A stretch of DNA of 41,655 nucleotides, taken from an uncultured Pelagibacteraceae bacterium. GTDB taxonomy: Bacteria; Pseudomonadota; Alphaproteobacteria; Pelagibacterales; Pelagibacteraceae. This document shows, one piece after another, positions 6,208 to 15,713 of the stretch. The notes below the pieces were generated by a model. The model was not told the origin of the DNA. It did no database searches and worked only from the letters and a program-made list of their open reading frames with translations. The translations under genes were made by a program, and so were the position numbers. Within the stretch, counting starts at the first letter, position 1; the number at the start of each line of letters is the position of its first letter. Location of the stretch: the NCBI GenBank assembly GCA_902609705.1, contig CACLSX010000006.1, forward strand, positions 1 through 41,655, given 5' to 3'.

Positions 6208-6311
6208 CTGCTGATTATGAAATATTAAAAAAATAAATGTTTTTTGCCAAAAGGTTATTTCCACAATATTTAATAAGTCTATAAGGTTGCGGATGCTGTT
6301 ACTACTGTAGA

Positions 6312-6343
6312 AAAACCAAGTTAAAATTTGAAAAATTGGTTTT
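6312..6343 (+). other. Hairpin directly upstream of the membrane protein gene
   Basis: AAAACCAA at 6312-6319 and TTGGTTTT at 6336-6343 form a perfect 8-base stem with a 16-base AT-rich loop. The stem ends 4 bases before the ATG at 6348. It could be a weak terminator of transcription arriving from upstream, or it could hide the ribosome site for that ATG, which favours the internal start at 6381. Nothing else is recognised between 6208 and 6347. Confidence 0.3.
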
Positions 6344-6347
6344 CTAA

Positions 6348-7985
6348 ATGCCAATAATGTATGTTGAAAGTTTAAATAATATGAGTTTATTAAATGTTGA
6401 TTTAGTTGTTAGTTATTTTATTTTAATTATAACTTTTTTTTCAATTACTGGATTGGGAAATTTTTTAAACACAAAATTTTTCAAAATTAAAATTTTTAAT
6501 TTTTATGAAAATTTCATTATTGGGATTTCTTTTGTAATTTTTTACTTACAAATTCATATAATACTTCTTCCAATAACTTTTTTATATAGTTCAATAATAA
6601 TAATTTTATTAATATTTGGATTATTTAATTCGATTAAAATAATAACAAAAAAATTTAATTACAAGTTCTGTATATCTTTTTTTTTATGCTATTTAATTAT
6701 TATTAATTCAAATGTATATCCATACTATACCACACTCTATGATTATGGATTTTACCACAACACTTATCTAAATTGGTTAAACCAAGATAATATAGTTGTA
6801 GGACTAGCTAATTTACATTTCAGATTTGGTTACACAGGCAGCAGTTATCTTCTTGGTGCTTTTTTTAATTTTTATCCATATTTTGGAAACGGTTATATAT
6901 TCACATCAAGTATATTTTTTGTATTTTTAATTTTTTTATTTATTAATAAGATTGACTTAAAACAGAACAATTTCCCAAATATATTTAATATTTTAATTCT
7001 TTATGTTGTAATAAAATATACTTTAGTTGAAACTCTTAGTGATGTATCTCCAGATAAAATTGCTTCATGTTTGTTGATTTTTCTTATCTACAGCTTAATT
7101 AAAAATTTTTATTTGGAAAAATCAAATAATTATCAATTAAGCTTTATTACATTATCTATTTTGGTGACTTTAGGACCACTAACTTGGTTTATAGTAATTT
7201 TAATTTTTACTTTTTTAATTTATGAAAATTATTCAGATATAAAAAATAAATATAAATTTTTATTTTATTTATTTTTTCTCTGTACTATTTATGCCTTATT
7301 AAATTTCTTGAAATCAGGCAATATTTTTTATCCAGTAATTTTTCCAATCATAGATACTTTTTTCACAGTTTATTCTGACGAAGCTATTTACCATACTCAA
7401 AACTTTCCTAAAGGTTATCCAACTGGGATGGAATGGGTTCTACCTACACTCAAAATCATTATTCTTTCAAATAAATTTGTTATTCTTTATTTAATATCAT
7501 TAATCTCACTAGTATTTCTCTCGTTATCCAGATACAAATCTTATCTCTTTCAAGATAAAATAATTTTAAAATTAAACTTAATATTAATTTTAGCTATAAT
7601 AGTTTGGTTCCTTAATGCGCCAGCAATTAGATATGCAAAAATTTATTTTTGGTTAGGATTTATTATTATATTTAGTTTTTATTTTAAAAATTTCATAAAA
7701 ATAAAATTTTATCCAATTCTATATTTTTGTATTTTTTTATATTGTGTAATTTCTAGCTTTAATAATCTCGCAATTAATAGAAGTTATATTTCAAAGAATG
7801 AAGCTCTAGAACTTCATCCTTTAAAAGAAAAAATAAGTATTAATAAAAATCAAAGAATTTATATGTATGGCTTTAACTATTCTACAGAAAAATTTCATAT
7901 TTTTCATGATGTGTCAGGAGGAAAAATACATGATTTGGTTTTTGAAAAAAATTATTTTCCCTTATTTTATTTTAAAAATAAATGA
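6348..7985 (+). CDS. Multi-pass integral membrane protein, possibly a GT-C-like glycosyltransferase
   Basis: This protein of up to 545 residues has roughly 12 or more hydrophobic segments and a very AT-rich codon choice (Ile, Phe, Leu, Asn, Lys dominate). After the first membrane block comes YDYGFYHNTYLNWLNQDNIV followed by GLANLHFRFGYTGSSYLLG (about residues 130-170). This resembles the LIC_10190-type membrane proteins, in which a Tyr-Asp-x-Gly-x-Tyr-His motif precedes G-L-x-N-L-H-x-R. Those are large membrane proteins often found with surface polysaccharide genes, and GT-C type glycosyltransferase is my inference. Met12 (ATG at 6381, with GAAAG about 10 bases upstream) is a good alternative start because it avoids the hairpin at 6312-6343. 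It stands alone between the tmRNA array and tRNA-Leu, so it may be accessory DNA. Confidence 0.7.
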   Translation: MPIMYVESLNNMSLLNVDLVVSYFILIITFFSITGLGNFLNTKFFKIKIFNFYENFIIGISFVIFYLQIHIILLPITFLYSSIIIILLIFGLFNSIKIITKKFNYKFCISFFLCYLIIINSNVYPYYTTLYDYGFYHNTYLNWLNQDNIVVGLANLHFRFGYTGSSYLLGAFFNFYPYFGNGYIFTSSIFFVFLIFLFINKIDLKQNNFPNIFNILILYVVIKYTLVETLSDVSPDKIASCLLIFLIYSLIKNFYLEKSNNYQLSFITLSILVTLGPLTWFIVILIFTFLIYENYSDIKNKYKFLFYLFFLCTIYALLNFLKSGNIFYPVIFPIIDTFFTVYSDEAIYHTQNFPKGYPTGMEWVLPTLKIIILSNKFVILYLISLISLVFLSLSRYKSYLFQDKIILKLNLILILAIIVWFLNAPAIRYAKIYFWLGFIIIFSFYFKNFIKIKFYPILYFCIFLYCVISSFNNLAINRSYISKNEALELHPLKEKISINKNQRIYMYGFNYSTEKFHIFHDVSGGKIHDLVFEKNYFPLFYFKNK

Positions 7986-8122
7986 TGAATTTATAAATCA
8001 TTAATTGTTAAGATAAAAAATTGATTATTTTACGAAAAATTTTTTACATTTGTTAGGTTATTTTTTAAAGCTTTTTAATTTTTGAGTAATTGTTGTTACG
8101 AGATATCTTGAAATACTACTTT

Positions 8123-8208
8123 TGGTGCGGTCAGAGAGACTTGAACTCTCATGGGCTAAGCCCACACGGCCCTCAACCGTGCCTGTCTACCAATTTCAGC
8201 ATGACCGC
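8123..8208 (-). tRNA. tRNA-Leu (anticodon GAG)
   Basis: On the minus strand the gene starts GCGGTCATGCTGAAATTGG and ends GACCGCACCA, with a 7-base-pair acceptor stem (GCGGTCA/TGACCGC) and an encoded CCA. The anticodon stem CACGG/CCGTG encloses TTGAGGG, so the anticodon is GAG (codons CUC and CUU). The long variable arm (GGGCTTAGCCC region) is typical of class II tRNAs such as Leu. The total is 86 bases. The 137 bases between it and the membrane protein gene (7986-8122) show nothing I recognise. Confidence 0.96.
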
Positions 8209-8265
8209 TTATTGTGCGTCAGATTAAATGAATGACAATTCTATTTCAAGTTGATAAGTTTTAGT

Positions 8266-9255
8266 ATGGAATTTACAAGTGAAATAAAAAAAGCCACAAG
8301 CTCTATATATCAGAAAGTTTCAAAAAAAATTCCAGAGATAGAATGGGCTGCACATGCACCTTATATTTATAGAATAAATAAACTTAAGAAAGAGAAGAAT
8401 GCTGTAATTCTTGCTCACAATTATCAAACACCAGAAATCTATCACGGCATCTCAGATTTTTCTGCAGATTCTTTAGCGTTAGCAGTAGAGGCTGCAAAAA
8501 CAAAAGCAGATATAATAGTTATGTGTGGAGTTCATTTTATGGCTGAAACCGCAAAATTAATGAGCCCTGAAAAAAAAGTTTTATTACCAGATATGAAGGC
8601 AGGCTGTTCCCTCTCTTCGTCTATAACGGGCGATGATGTTAGAAATCTCAAAAAACAATATCCTGGTGTTCCAGTGGTCTCGTATGTCAATACATCTGCT
8701 GATGTTAAAGCTGAAACTGATGTTTGCTGTACATCTGCAAATGCAGTAAAAATTGTAGAGTCATTAGGAGTAAAAAAAGTAATATTTTTACCTGATGATT
8801 TTCTAGCTAAATATGTGGCATCACAAACTGATATTGAAATTATTTCTTGGAAGGGAACTTGTGAAGTGCATGAACAATTCAATGATCAAGAAATTAATGA
8901 TATTAGAAAAGCTAATCCAGGCATAAAAATAATAGCACACCCTGAGTGTCCTCCTGATGTAATACAAGCATCTGATTTTGCAGGTTCTACAAGTGGAATG
9001 ATTAAATATGTGAGAGATAATCAACCAAAAAAAGTTATGATGGTCACTGAATGTTCGATGAGCGATAATGTCCAAATTGATAATCCAAATGTTGAATTTA
9101 TTAGACCATGTAATCTTTGTCCTCATATGAAAAGAATTACTTTGCCTAAAATATTAGATTGTTTAGAAAATGAAACTAACGAATTGATAATGGATAATGA
9201 GACAATTCAAAAAGCAAGAAAATCTGTAGAGAGAATGGCAGAAATAGGCAGATAA
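8266..9255 (+). CDS. nadA: NadA, quinolinate synthase
   Basis: NadA condenses iminoaspartate with dihydroxyacetone phosphate to quinolinate, using a [4Fe-4S] cluster. With the ATG at 8266 the protein has 329 residues. Family motifs include ILAHNYQTPEI at 48-58, MCGVHFMAETAKLMSPEKKV at 86-105, DMKAGCS with Cys114, WKGTCEVHEQ with Cys199, and PCNLCPHMKRI with Cys282/Cys285. Cys114, Cys199 and one of the last pair should be the three cluster ligands. An in-frame TTG lies 15 bases further upstream (8251), but ATG is the more likely start because the extra residues are not conserved-looking. nadC follows after 5 bases. No nadB, which would supply iminoaspartate, is present here. Confidence 0.95.
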   Translation: MEFTSEIKKATSSIYQKVSKKIPEIEWAAHAPYIYRINKLKKEKNAVILAHNYQTPEIYHGISDFSADSLALAVEAAKTKADIIVMCGVHFMAETAKLMSPEKKVLLPDMKAGCSLSSSITGDDVRNLKKQYPGVPVVSYVNTSADVKAETDVCCTSANAVKIVESLGVKKVIFLPDDFLAKYVASQTDIEIISWKGTCEVHEQFNDQEINDIRKANPGIKIIAHPECPPDVIQASDFAGSTSGMIKYVRDNQPKKVMMVTECSMSDNVQIDNPNVEFIRPCNLCPHMKRITLPKILDCLENETNELIMDNETIQKARKSVERMAEIGR

Positions 9256-9260
9256 AATCT

Positions 9261-10097
9261 GTGTCTAAAATTCAATTAAGTAAAAATTTTATAAAATCTT
9301 CATGTAAATTAGCTTTAAATGAGGACTTATATCCATCAGGCGATATTACTTCAGAACTAATTAATAAAAATATTAAAAAGAAAGTTAAAATGATATGTAA
9401 CCAAAATGGAATTTTAGGTGGAATAGAATTTGCTAGGGAAACATTTAAATTAGTTGATAATAAAATAAATTTTAAAAATAAAAAAAAAGATGGATCTCGA
9501 ATAAAAAAAGGTGAGATAGTTGCGACTATTGATGGTGACCTAAAGAATATTTTAACCGGTGAAAGAGTAGCATTAAACTTTGTTTCTCATATTTCTGGAA
9601 TAGCAACAAAAACAAATATGTTTGTAAAAAAAGTTGGAAAAAAAACTAAAATATGCTGCACAAGAAAAACGATCCCAAATCTTAGAGTAATCCAAAAATA
9701 TGCTGTTAAATTAGGTGGTGGGACAAACCATAGATTTAATTTAAGTGACGAATACTTAATAAAAGATAATCATATAAGTTCTGAAAAAAATTTTGAAAAT
9801 TTAATTCAAAGAGCCATAAAAAAAAAGGGAAGAAAAAAAATTACAGTGGAGGTTGATAATTTATCCCAGTTAAAAAAAATATTAGGTCTAAAATTTGATA
9901 GAATTCTATTAGATAATATGAGTTCAAAAAATTTAAAAAAAGCAGTCAAAATGTCAAGGAAATTTTATGAGACTGAAGCATCTGGAGGAGTTAACTTAAA
10001 GAATGTTAAAAGCGTTTCCTCTACTGGTGTAGATAGAATTTCTATAGGATCTTTAACTCACTCAATGAATGCATTAGACTTAAAGTTGGAAATATAG
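9261..10097 (+). CDS. nadC: NadC, nicotinate-nucleotide pyrophosphorylase
   Basis: NadC converts quinolinate and PRPP to nicotinate mononucleotide, CO2 and PPi. The 278-residue product has the family's active-site elements: TRKTIPNLR from residue 134 (Arg135, Lys136), GGGTNHRFNLSDEYLIKDNH at 152-171, Glu197 in VEVDN, Asp218 in LLDNM, and a C-terminal SGGVNL and GVDRISIGSLTHS. It starts with GTG at 9261, 5 bases after the nadA stop, so the two are an operon and translation is probably coupled. It converges on ppdK with 8 bases between stops. Confidence 0.95.
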   Translation: MSKIQLSKNFIKSSCKLALNEDLYPSGDITSELINKNIKKKVKMICNQNGILGGIEFARETFKLVDNKINFKNKKKDGSRIKKGEIVATIDGDLKNILTGERVALNFVSHISGIATKTNMFVKKVGKKTKICCTRKTIPNLRVIQKYAVKLGGGTNHRFNLSDEYLIKDNHISSEKNFENLIQRAIKKKGRKKITVEVDNLSQLKKILGLKFDRILLDNMSSKNLKKAVKMSRKFYETEASGGVNLKNVKSVSSTGVDRISIGSLTHSMNALDLKLEI

Positions 10098-10105
10098 AAT
10101 TTAAT

Positions 10106-12763
10106 TTATTTTTTTAGTTGAGCTTGAGCAGCAGCAAGTCTTGCAATTGGTACTCTGTAAGGTGAACAGGATACATAATCTAAACCAGCACGTGCACAAA
10201 AGTCGATACTTTTGGGATCACCTCCATGTTCACCGCATATACCCAGTTTGATTTTTTTGTTTATTTTTCTACCTTTTGTGGTTGCCATTTCTATCAAATC
10301 CCCAACACCATCGTCTATAGAAACAAATGGATCAATGTCGAAAATTTTATTATCAATATAATCGTTTAAAAACTTTCCACTATCATCTCTACTAATTCCA
10401 AATGTTGTCTGTGTTAAATCGTTTGTTCCAAAACTAAAGAATTCTGCGTGTTTAGATATATCATCTGCTTTGATCGCTGCTCTTGGGAGCTCAATCATTG
10501 TGCCCACTAAAAAATTTAGTTTTATTTTAGTTTTGTTTTCAACTTCTTTTGCAACTCTAATTACTAAATCTTTCATTATTTTTATTTCTGCTTCAGTTGA
10601 TACTAAAGGTATCATAATCTCTGGAATAATAGATTTTATCTTGAGTTTTTTACATTCAACTAACGCATAAAAAATCGCAGTGCACTGCATCTCATATATT
10701 TCTGGAAATGATATACCCAACCTACAACCTCTATGACCGAGCATTGGATTTTGTTCATGCAGTTCTGTTATTCTACCTTCTAGTTCAGAACTTTTAATAT
10801 TTAAAGCATTTGCTACATCATTAATTTCTTTTTGATTTTTTGGTAAAAATTCGTGAAGTGGTGGATCTAATAATCTAACTGTAACTGGGAGACCATTCAT
10901 AATTTTAAAGATATCAATAAAATCTTTTTTTTGAAAAGGAAGTAGTTTCTTTAAAGCATTAGCCCTATCTTCTTTTGATTTTGACAATATCATTTCTCTC
11001 ACAGATAAAATTCGCTCTTCATCAAAAAACATATGTTCAGTTCTACAAAGACCTATTCCTTCGGCTCCAAATTCTCTAGCAGTTTTACTATCTATTGGTG
11101 TTTCAGAATTAGTTCTAATTTTTAGTTTTCTGTATTTATCAGCCCAGCCCATAAGTTTAGAAAAATCTCCTGAAATTTCAGGTTTAACGGTTTTAACCTC
11201 TCCTTTTATGACTCTACCAGTTGATCCATCAATAGTAATTAAATCACCTTCTTTAATTTCATTATTTTTTGTTTTAAAAATTTTATTTTGGTAATCTATT
11301 TCTATTTCGCTTGAACCAGATACACAAGGTCTGCCCATTCCTCTCGCCACTACCGCAGCGTGACTAGTCATTCCTCCTCTTGCAGTAAGAATTCCTTTTG
11401 CGGCATGCATTCCATTGATATCTTCAGGTGATGTTTCTACTCTTACTAGGATTGTATTTTGCATCATTCCATTTAATCTTTCAGCTTCATCAGAAGTAAA
11501 AACTACTTTTCCACTAGCTGCTCCTGGCGAAGCTGGAAGGCCCTTGGCTATTACTTCTAGATTTGCTGTTTCATCTAAAGTTGGATGAAGTAAAGAATCT
11601 AATGAATTTGGCTGTACTCTTAGTAATGCCTCTTTTTTTGTTATAAGTTTTTCCTTTTCCATGTCGACAGCAATTTTTACAGATGATTTTGCAGTTCTTT
11701 TTCCGGATCTTGTTTGCAACATCCACAACTTATTATTTTCGACTGTGAACTCTACATCCTGCATATCTTTATAATGTTTCTCTAGTTTAATAAGGATTTT
11801 TTTTAGGTTTTTATAAACTTTAGGCATAGACTCTTCCATTGAAAGAAGTGTTTCTTTTGCATCTTTTCTTGCTTTCTTAGATATATGTTGGGGGGTCCTT
11901 GTTCCCGCAACAACATCTTCTCCTTGAGCATTTATTAAATATTCGCCATAGATTTCATTCATTCCATTTGATGGATTACGCGTAAATACAACACCTGTCG
12001 CACAATCATCACCCATATTACCAAAAACCATGGACTGTACGTTTACTGCAGTTCCCCATTCTGATGGGATATGATTTAATTTTCTATAAACTTTTGCTCT
12101 GTTACTCTCCCATGACAAAAAGACTGCGCTAATTGCACCTAGTAATTGTTCATTAATATTTTGAGGAAAATCCTTTTTGGTTTTTTCTTTTACAATATTT
12201 TTAAAGTCGTTAATCAATCCATCCCAGTCATCTTCATCCAAATCAGTGTCTAACAATACACCTTTTGTAAGTTTATAATTTTCAATAAGTTCTTCAAAAT
12301 TATAACTTTCAACACCCATAACAACATTTGCATACATTTGTATAAACCTTCTATAACTATCTTTTGCAAATCTAATGTTTGATGTTTTATTTGCTAAAGC
12401 AATAACAGTTTTGTCATTTAGTCCAAGATTTAAAATGGTATCCATCATTCCCGGCATGGATACTCTTGCGCCAGATCTTACAGATAATAATAAAGGATTT
12501 TTCAAATCTCCAAATTTTTTACCAGAATCTTTTTCAATATTTTTTAATTCTTTATTTATTTCATTTATGATTTTAGGCTTTAATTTCTTTTTATTTTTAT
12601 AAAATAAATCACAAACTTCAGTAGAAATCGTAAATCCAGGTGGTACAGGCAAACCCATTCTTCCCATTTCAGATAAATTTGCACCTTTGCCTCCTAAAAT
12701 ATTTTTTGGGTTTTTTATTTTTTTTATGTCTTTAGATTTAAAATTAAATACTAATTTTGGCAT
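10106..12763 (-). CDS. ppdK: Pyruvate, phosphate dikinase (PPDK)
   Basis: PPDK interconverts pyruvate, ATP and Pi with PEP, AMP and PPi. The 885-residue length matches the family. An N-terminal ATP-grasp part begins LGGKGANLSEMGRMGLPVPP. The swivelling phosphohistidine domain has GGMTSHAAVVARGMG with catalytic His468. The C-terminal PEP/pyruvate barrel contains LCRTEHMFFDEERI, GHRGCRLGI and GICGEHGGDP with catalytic Cys843. It is the last gene of the S49 peptidase-glyQ-glyS-ppdK run and starts at the base next to the glyS stop. Adjacency of glyS and ppdK is common in alphaproteobacteria. In SAR11-type metabolism PPDK may stand in for pyruvate kinase or serve gluconeogenesis. Confidence 0.97.
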   Translation of the reverse strand: MPKLVFNFKSKDIKKIKNPKNILGGKGANLSEMGRMGLPVPPGFTISTEVCDLFYKNKKKLKPKIINEINKELKNIEKDSGKKFGDLKNPLLLSVRSGARVSMPGMMDTILNLGLNDKTVIALANKTSNIRFAKDSYRRFIQMYANVVMGVESYNFEELIENYKLTKGVLLDTDLDEDDWDGLINDFKNIVKEKTKKDFPQNINEQLLGAISAVFLSWESNRAKVYRKLNHIPSEWGTAVNVQSMVFGNMGDDCATGVVFTRNPSNGMNEIYGEYLINAQGEDVVAGTRTPQHISKKARKDAKETLLSMEESMPKVYKNLKKILIKLEKHYKDMQDVEFTVENNKLWMLQTRSGKRTAKSSVKIAVDMEKEKLITKKEALLRVQPNSLDSLLHPTLDETANLEVIAKGLPASPGAASGKVVFTSDEAERLNGMMQNTILVRVETSPEDINGMHAAKGILTARGGMTSHAAVVARGMGRPCVSGSSEIEIDYQNKIFKTKNNEIKEGDLITIDGSTGRVIKGEVKTVKPEISGDFSKLMGWADKYRKLKIRTNSETPIDSKTAREFGAEGIGLCRTEHMFFDEERILSVREMILSKSKEDRANALKKLLPFQKKDFIDIFKIMNGLPVTVRLLDPPLHEFLPKNQKEINDVANALNIKSSELEGRITELHEQNPMLGHRGCRLGISFPEIYEMQCTAIFYALVECKKLKIKSIIPEIMIPLVSTEAEIKIMKDLVIRVAKEVENKTKIKLNFLVGTMIELPRAAIKADDISKHAEFFSFGTNDLTQTTFGISRDDSGKFLNDYIDNKIFDIDPFVSIDDGVGDLIEMATTKGRKINKKIKLGICGEHGGDPKSIDFCARAGLDYVSCSPYRVPIARLAAAQAQLKK

Positions 12764-14827
12764 TTATGCTTCTAATTTAGAAAAGTTTAAATAATTATCG
12801 AAGCTTTTACACAACATTTTTAAAAGTTCTAGTCTGTTTTTTTTAATTATTTCTTCTTGATCATTAACTATTACATTATCAAAAAACTCATTAACCTCTA
12901 TTTTGGCACTTGAAAGTGTTTTAAGACTTTCATCATAATCCTCGTCTCTACCTATGCTTGAAAAATACTTTCTTATAAAATGTATTTTTTTATAAAGATT
13001 TTTTTCATAATCATTTTTAAAGAGACCAGGATCAGCAGAACCTACAATTTCTAGTTTTGATTTACTTTCGCTATTTAAAATGTTTGCAGATCTTTTATAA
13101 ATTGCAATAACATCAAGACCAAATTCTTTTTTAATATTTTTATTCAAATTTAATGATTTATTAAAAATTTTTAGCAAATCATCTATTCCATATGAATTAG
13201 TGGAGCACTCAATAATATCCGACCTAATATTTTTTTCTTTCAAATAATATTTTAATCTTTCTAAAATAAAATCTCCCAATTCATCATTTATCAATTTTGA
13301 ATCAAAAGAGTAATTTTGATCTTTGTATAAATTTATTGAATAATTTATTAGATCTTTTAATTTTATTTTTTTTTGATTTTCAATTATTAACCTTAATAAA
13401 CTAATTGCCATTCTTCTTATGGCATAAGGATCTTTTGAGCTATTTGGTTTGAGATTAATTCCAAAAAATCCAACTAAAGAATCAATTTTATCACTTAACG
13501 ATAATGCTATACTGTATGGTTTTTTTGGAACTTTACTATCAATGCCACTTGGTAAGTAATGCTCTGAAACAGCTAAACTTATTTCTTCATCAAAACCTTG
13601 CTCTCTTGCAAAGTATCCCCCCATCACGCCTTGCAATTCGGGAAACTCTCCAACTAAATCTGACATCAAATCTACTTTGCAAATTGAGGAGGCGATTTCT
13701 ATCTTTTCTTTACTTATTAAAAGTTCATCTGATATTATTCCACTTAGTTTTCTTACTCTTTGTATTTTATCAAAATAACTTCCCAATCCTTTAAAATAAT
13801 TAATTTGCTTCAATCTTGATACCTGTTTAACTAAATTTTGAGACTTATTTCTGTTCCAAAAAAATTCTGCATCTGCCAACCTTGCATTTATAACATTTTG
13901 ATTTCCTAATTTAACTAATCCTTTTTTGTCCTTGCAATCTGCCACAACTATAAAATTATTTGTTATTTTGTTTTTACTATCAAATGTAGGAAAATATTTT
14001 TGGTGATGTTGCATTGTTATAATAAGTATTTCTTGTGGAATTTCTAAAAATTTCTTATTAAACTCACATACTAAAATTTTTGGTTTTTCAACAATATTTA
14101 TTATTTCGTCTATAAGTTTTTCATTCACGTTTATATGAATTTTTTTTTGATTAGTTGCTTTATTTATTTCTTTAATTATAAATTCTTTCCTTTTATTATG
14201 GTCAATTGTTACTCCTTTTTGTTTAAAAAATTTTATATAAGATTTAAAATCAACAAAACTTTTTACTTCATCTTCTAGATCTTTATCTGTAAAAGTTTTA
14301 TTTGAACTCTGTAAATGGTTTAATTTAAATTCAATTATTTTTTTATCAAATAAAGCTAATATTGATTTTAACGGTCTCCCCCAATATAAATTATGATTGC
14401 CCCATTTCATTGATTTTTTCCATGAAATTTTTAAAAGTAAACTTGCAATATTTTCTTTTAATAAATCGTATGTTTTTATTTTTTGTGATGGTTTGTTGTA
14501 AAAGTAGAATATGCCTTTTTCAGTGCTTTTTTTGAAAACTTTTTCTTTACTTATTTTATTGGATTTTAAAAATCCTTCTAAAGCCTTTTCTGGAGCATTT
14601 ATATTAGGACCTCTAATTTCCTCTGCTTTTTTTATTAAATCTTTAGGTATCTTATTTATATAAACAATAAGCCTATTTGGAGTTGAATAAGTATTAATTT
14701 TACCTTTAACTATAATTTCATTATCGTCAAAAAATTTTTTAAGAATTTGTGTTAAATCATTTCTTGCATTGATTTGTAATCTGGAAGGTATTTCTTCACT
14801 AAATAATTCAAGGAAAAATTCAGACAT
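12764..14827 (-). CDS. glyS: Glycyl-tRNA synthetase beta subunit
   Basis: This is the tetrameric bacterial-type GlyRS beta chain of 687 residues, which is normal for the family. It begins MSEFFLELFSEEIPSRLQ, the characteristic N-terminus (FLLEIGTEELP type). Further conserved stretches include MKWGNHNLYWGRPLKSILAL, ITMQHHQKYFPTF, NARLADAEFFWNRN, and PYAIRRMAISLLRLI in the HD/anticodon-binding C-terminal half. It forms alpha2beta2 with GlyQ to charge tRNA-Gly. glyQ ends 1 base upstream and ppdK begins directly after the stop, so the three are one transcription unit. Lys and Asn enrichment reflects the AT-rich genome. Confidence 0.97.
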   Translation of the reverse strand: MSEFFLELFSEEIPSRLQINARNDLTQILKKFFDDNEIIVKGKINTYSTPNRLIVYINKIPKDLIKKAEEIRGPNINAPEKALEGFLKSNKISKEKVFKKSTEKGIFYFYNKPSQKIKTYDLLKENIASLLLKISWKKSMKWGNHNLYWGRPLKSILALFDKKIIEFKLNHLQSSNKTFTDKDLEDEVKSFVDFKSYIKFFKQKGVTIDHNKRKEFIIKEINKATNQKKIHINVNEKLIDEIINIVEKPKILVCEFNKKFLEIPQEILIITMQHHQKYFPTFDSKNKITNNFIVVADCKDKKGLVKLGNQNVINARLADAEFFWNRNKSQNLVKQVSRLKQINYFKGLGSYFDKIQRVRKLSGIISDELLISKEKIEIASSICKVDLMSDLVGEFPELQGVMGGYFAREQGFDEEISLAVSEHYLPSGIDSKVPKKPYSIALSLSDKIDSLVGFFGINLKPNSSKDPYAIRRMAISLLRLIIENQKKIKLKDLINYSINLYKDQNYSFDSKLINDELGDFILERLKYYLKEKNIRSDIIECSTNSYGIDDLLKIFNKSLNLNKNIKKEFGLDVIAIYKRSANILNSESKSKLEIVGSADPGLFKNDYEKNLYKKIHFIRKYFSSIGRDEDYDESLKTLSSAKIEVNEFFDNVIVNDQEEIIKKNRLELLKMLCKSFDNYLNFSKLEA

Positions 14828-14828
14828 T

Positions 14829-15713
14829 TTAATTTTGTGTTTCTACCCAAATTTTTCCAATTTCTCTTGTTAGATCTCTTATCCTTGCAATATATTCTGC
14901 TCTTTGAGCAACACTTATAACTCCTCTAGCATCTAAAATATTGAACACATGACTTGATTTTAAACATTGATCATATGCTGGAAGAGAAATTTTCTTTTCA
15001 ATTAATGATTTTGCTTCTTCTTCGAGCATATCAAAAATCTTAAATAGTTTATCTGTGTTTGCATACTCAAAATTATAGGCTGAAAATTCTTTTTCAGCTT
15101 GATGAAAAACATCTTTGTATAAAACTTCTTCATCATTCCAAATTAAATCAAAAACATTTTTTTTACCTTGAATAAACATACATAATCTCTCTAAACCGTA
15201 AGTGATTTCAACAGATATTGGATTGCATTCCATCCCTGCCATTTGTTGAAAATAAGTGAATTGAGTAACTTCCATGCCATCACACCATACTTCCCATCCA
15301 AGACCAGCAGCACCAAGGGTTGGACTTTCCCAATCATCCTCTACAAATCTGATATCGTGCTCTTCGTATTTAATACCTACTGACGAAAGGCTATTAAGAT
15401 ACATTTTTTTAATATCTTTTGGAGAAGGTTTTATTAAAACTTGAAATTGATAGTAGTGTTGCAAACGATTAGGATTTTCTCCATACCTTCCATCTGTTGG
15501 TCTTCTTGATGGTTGAACGTAAGCTGTTTTCCATGGTTTAGGACCTAATGATCTCAGAGTTGTTGCTGGGTGAAATGTTCCTGCCCCAACTTCTAAATCA
15601 TAAGGTTGTAAAATAACGCAACCTTTTTTTGACCAGTACTTTTGAAGATTTAATATTGTATCCTGAAAAGAAATAAATGATTTTGGATTTTTTGTTTTTT
15701 TTTTAGAAACCAT
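14829..15713 (-). CDS. glyQ: Glycyl-tRNA synthetase alpha subunit
   Basis: The 294-residue class II catalytic subunit of GlyRS has [20 protein letters not shown] at the N-terminus, [40 protein letters not shown] and [14 protein letters not shown], all diagnostic of GlyQ. Residues of the glycine and ATP site lie in the FHPATTLR and RRPTDGRYG stretches. Translation starts inside the end of the S49 peptidase gene (11-base overlap), and glyS follows after 1 base. SAR11 bacteria are known for unusual glycine requirements, but no glycine riboswitch is visible upstream of this unit. Confidence 0.97.
   Translation of the reverse strand: MVSKKKTKNPKSFISFQDTILNLQKYWSKKGCVILQPYDLEVGAGTFHPATTLRSLGPKPWKTAYVQPSRRPTDGRYGENPNRLQHYYQFQVLIKPSPKDIKKMYLNSLSSVGIKYEEHDIRFVEDDWESPTLGAAGLGWEVWCDGMEVTQFTYFQQMAGMECNPISVEITYGLERLCMFIQGKKNVFDLIWNDEEVLYKDVFHQAEKEFSAYNFEYANTDKLFKIFDMLEEEAKSLIEKKISLPAYDQCLKSSHVFNILDARGVISVAQRAEYIARIRDLTREIGKIWVETQN

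Noticed and set aside
6061..6354. Minus-strand 97-residue frame across the right end of element B
   Set aside because: Its sequence is mostly the complement of repeats and A/T-rich spacer, it crosses the att site, and it resembles no family.
8251..8265. Upstream TTG start for nadA
   Set aside because: It adds five residues that are not family-like; the ATG at 8266 is the normal choice.
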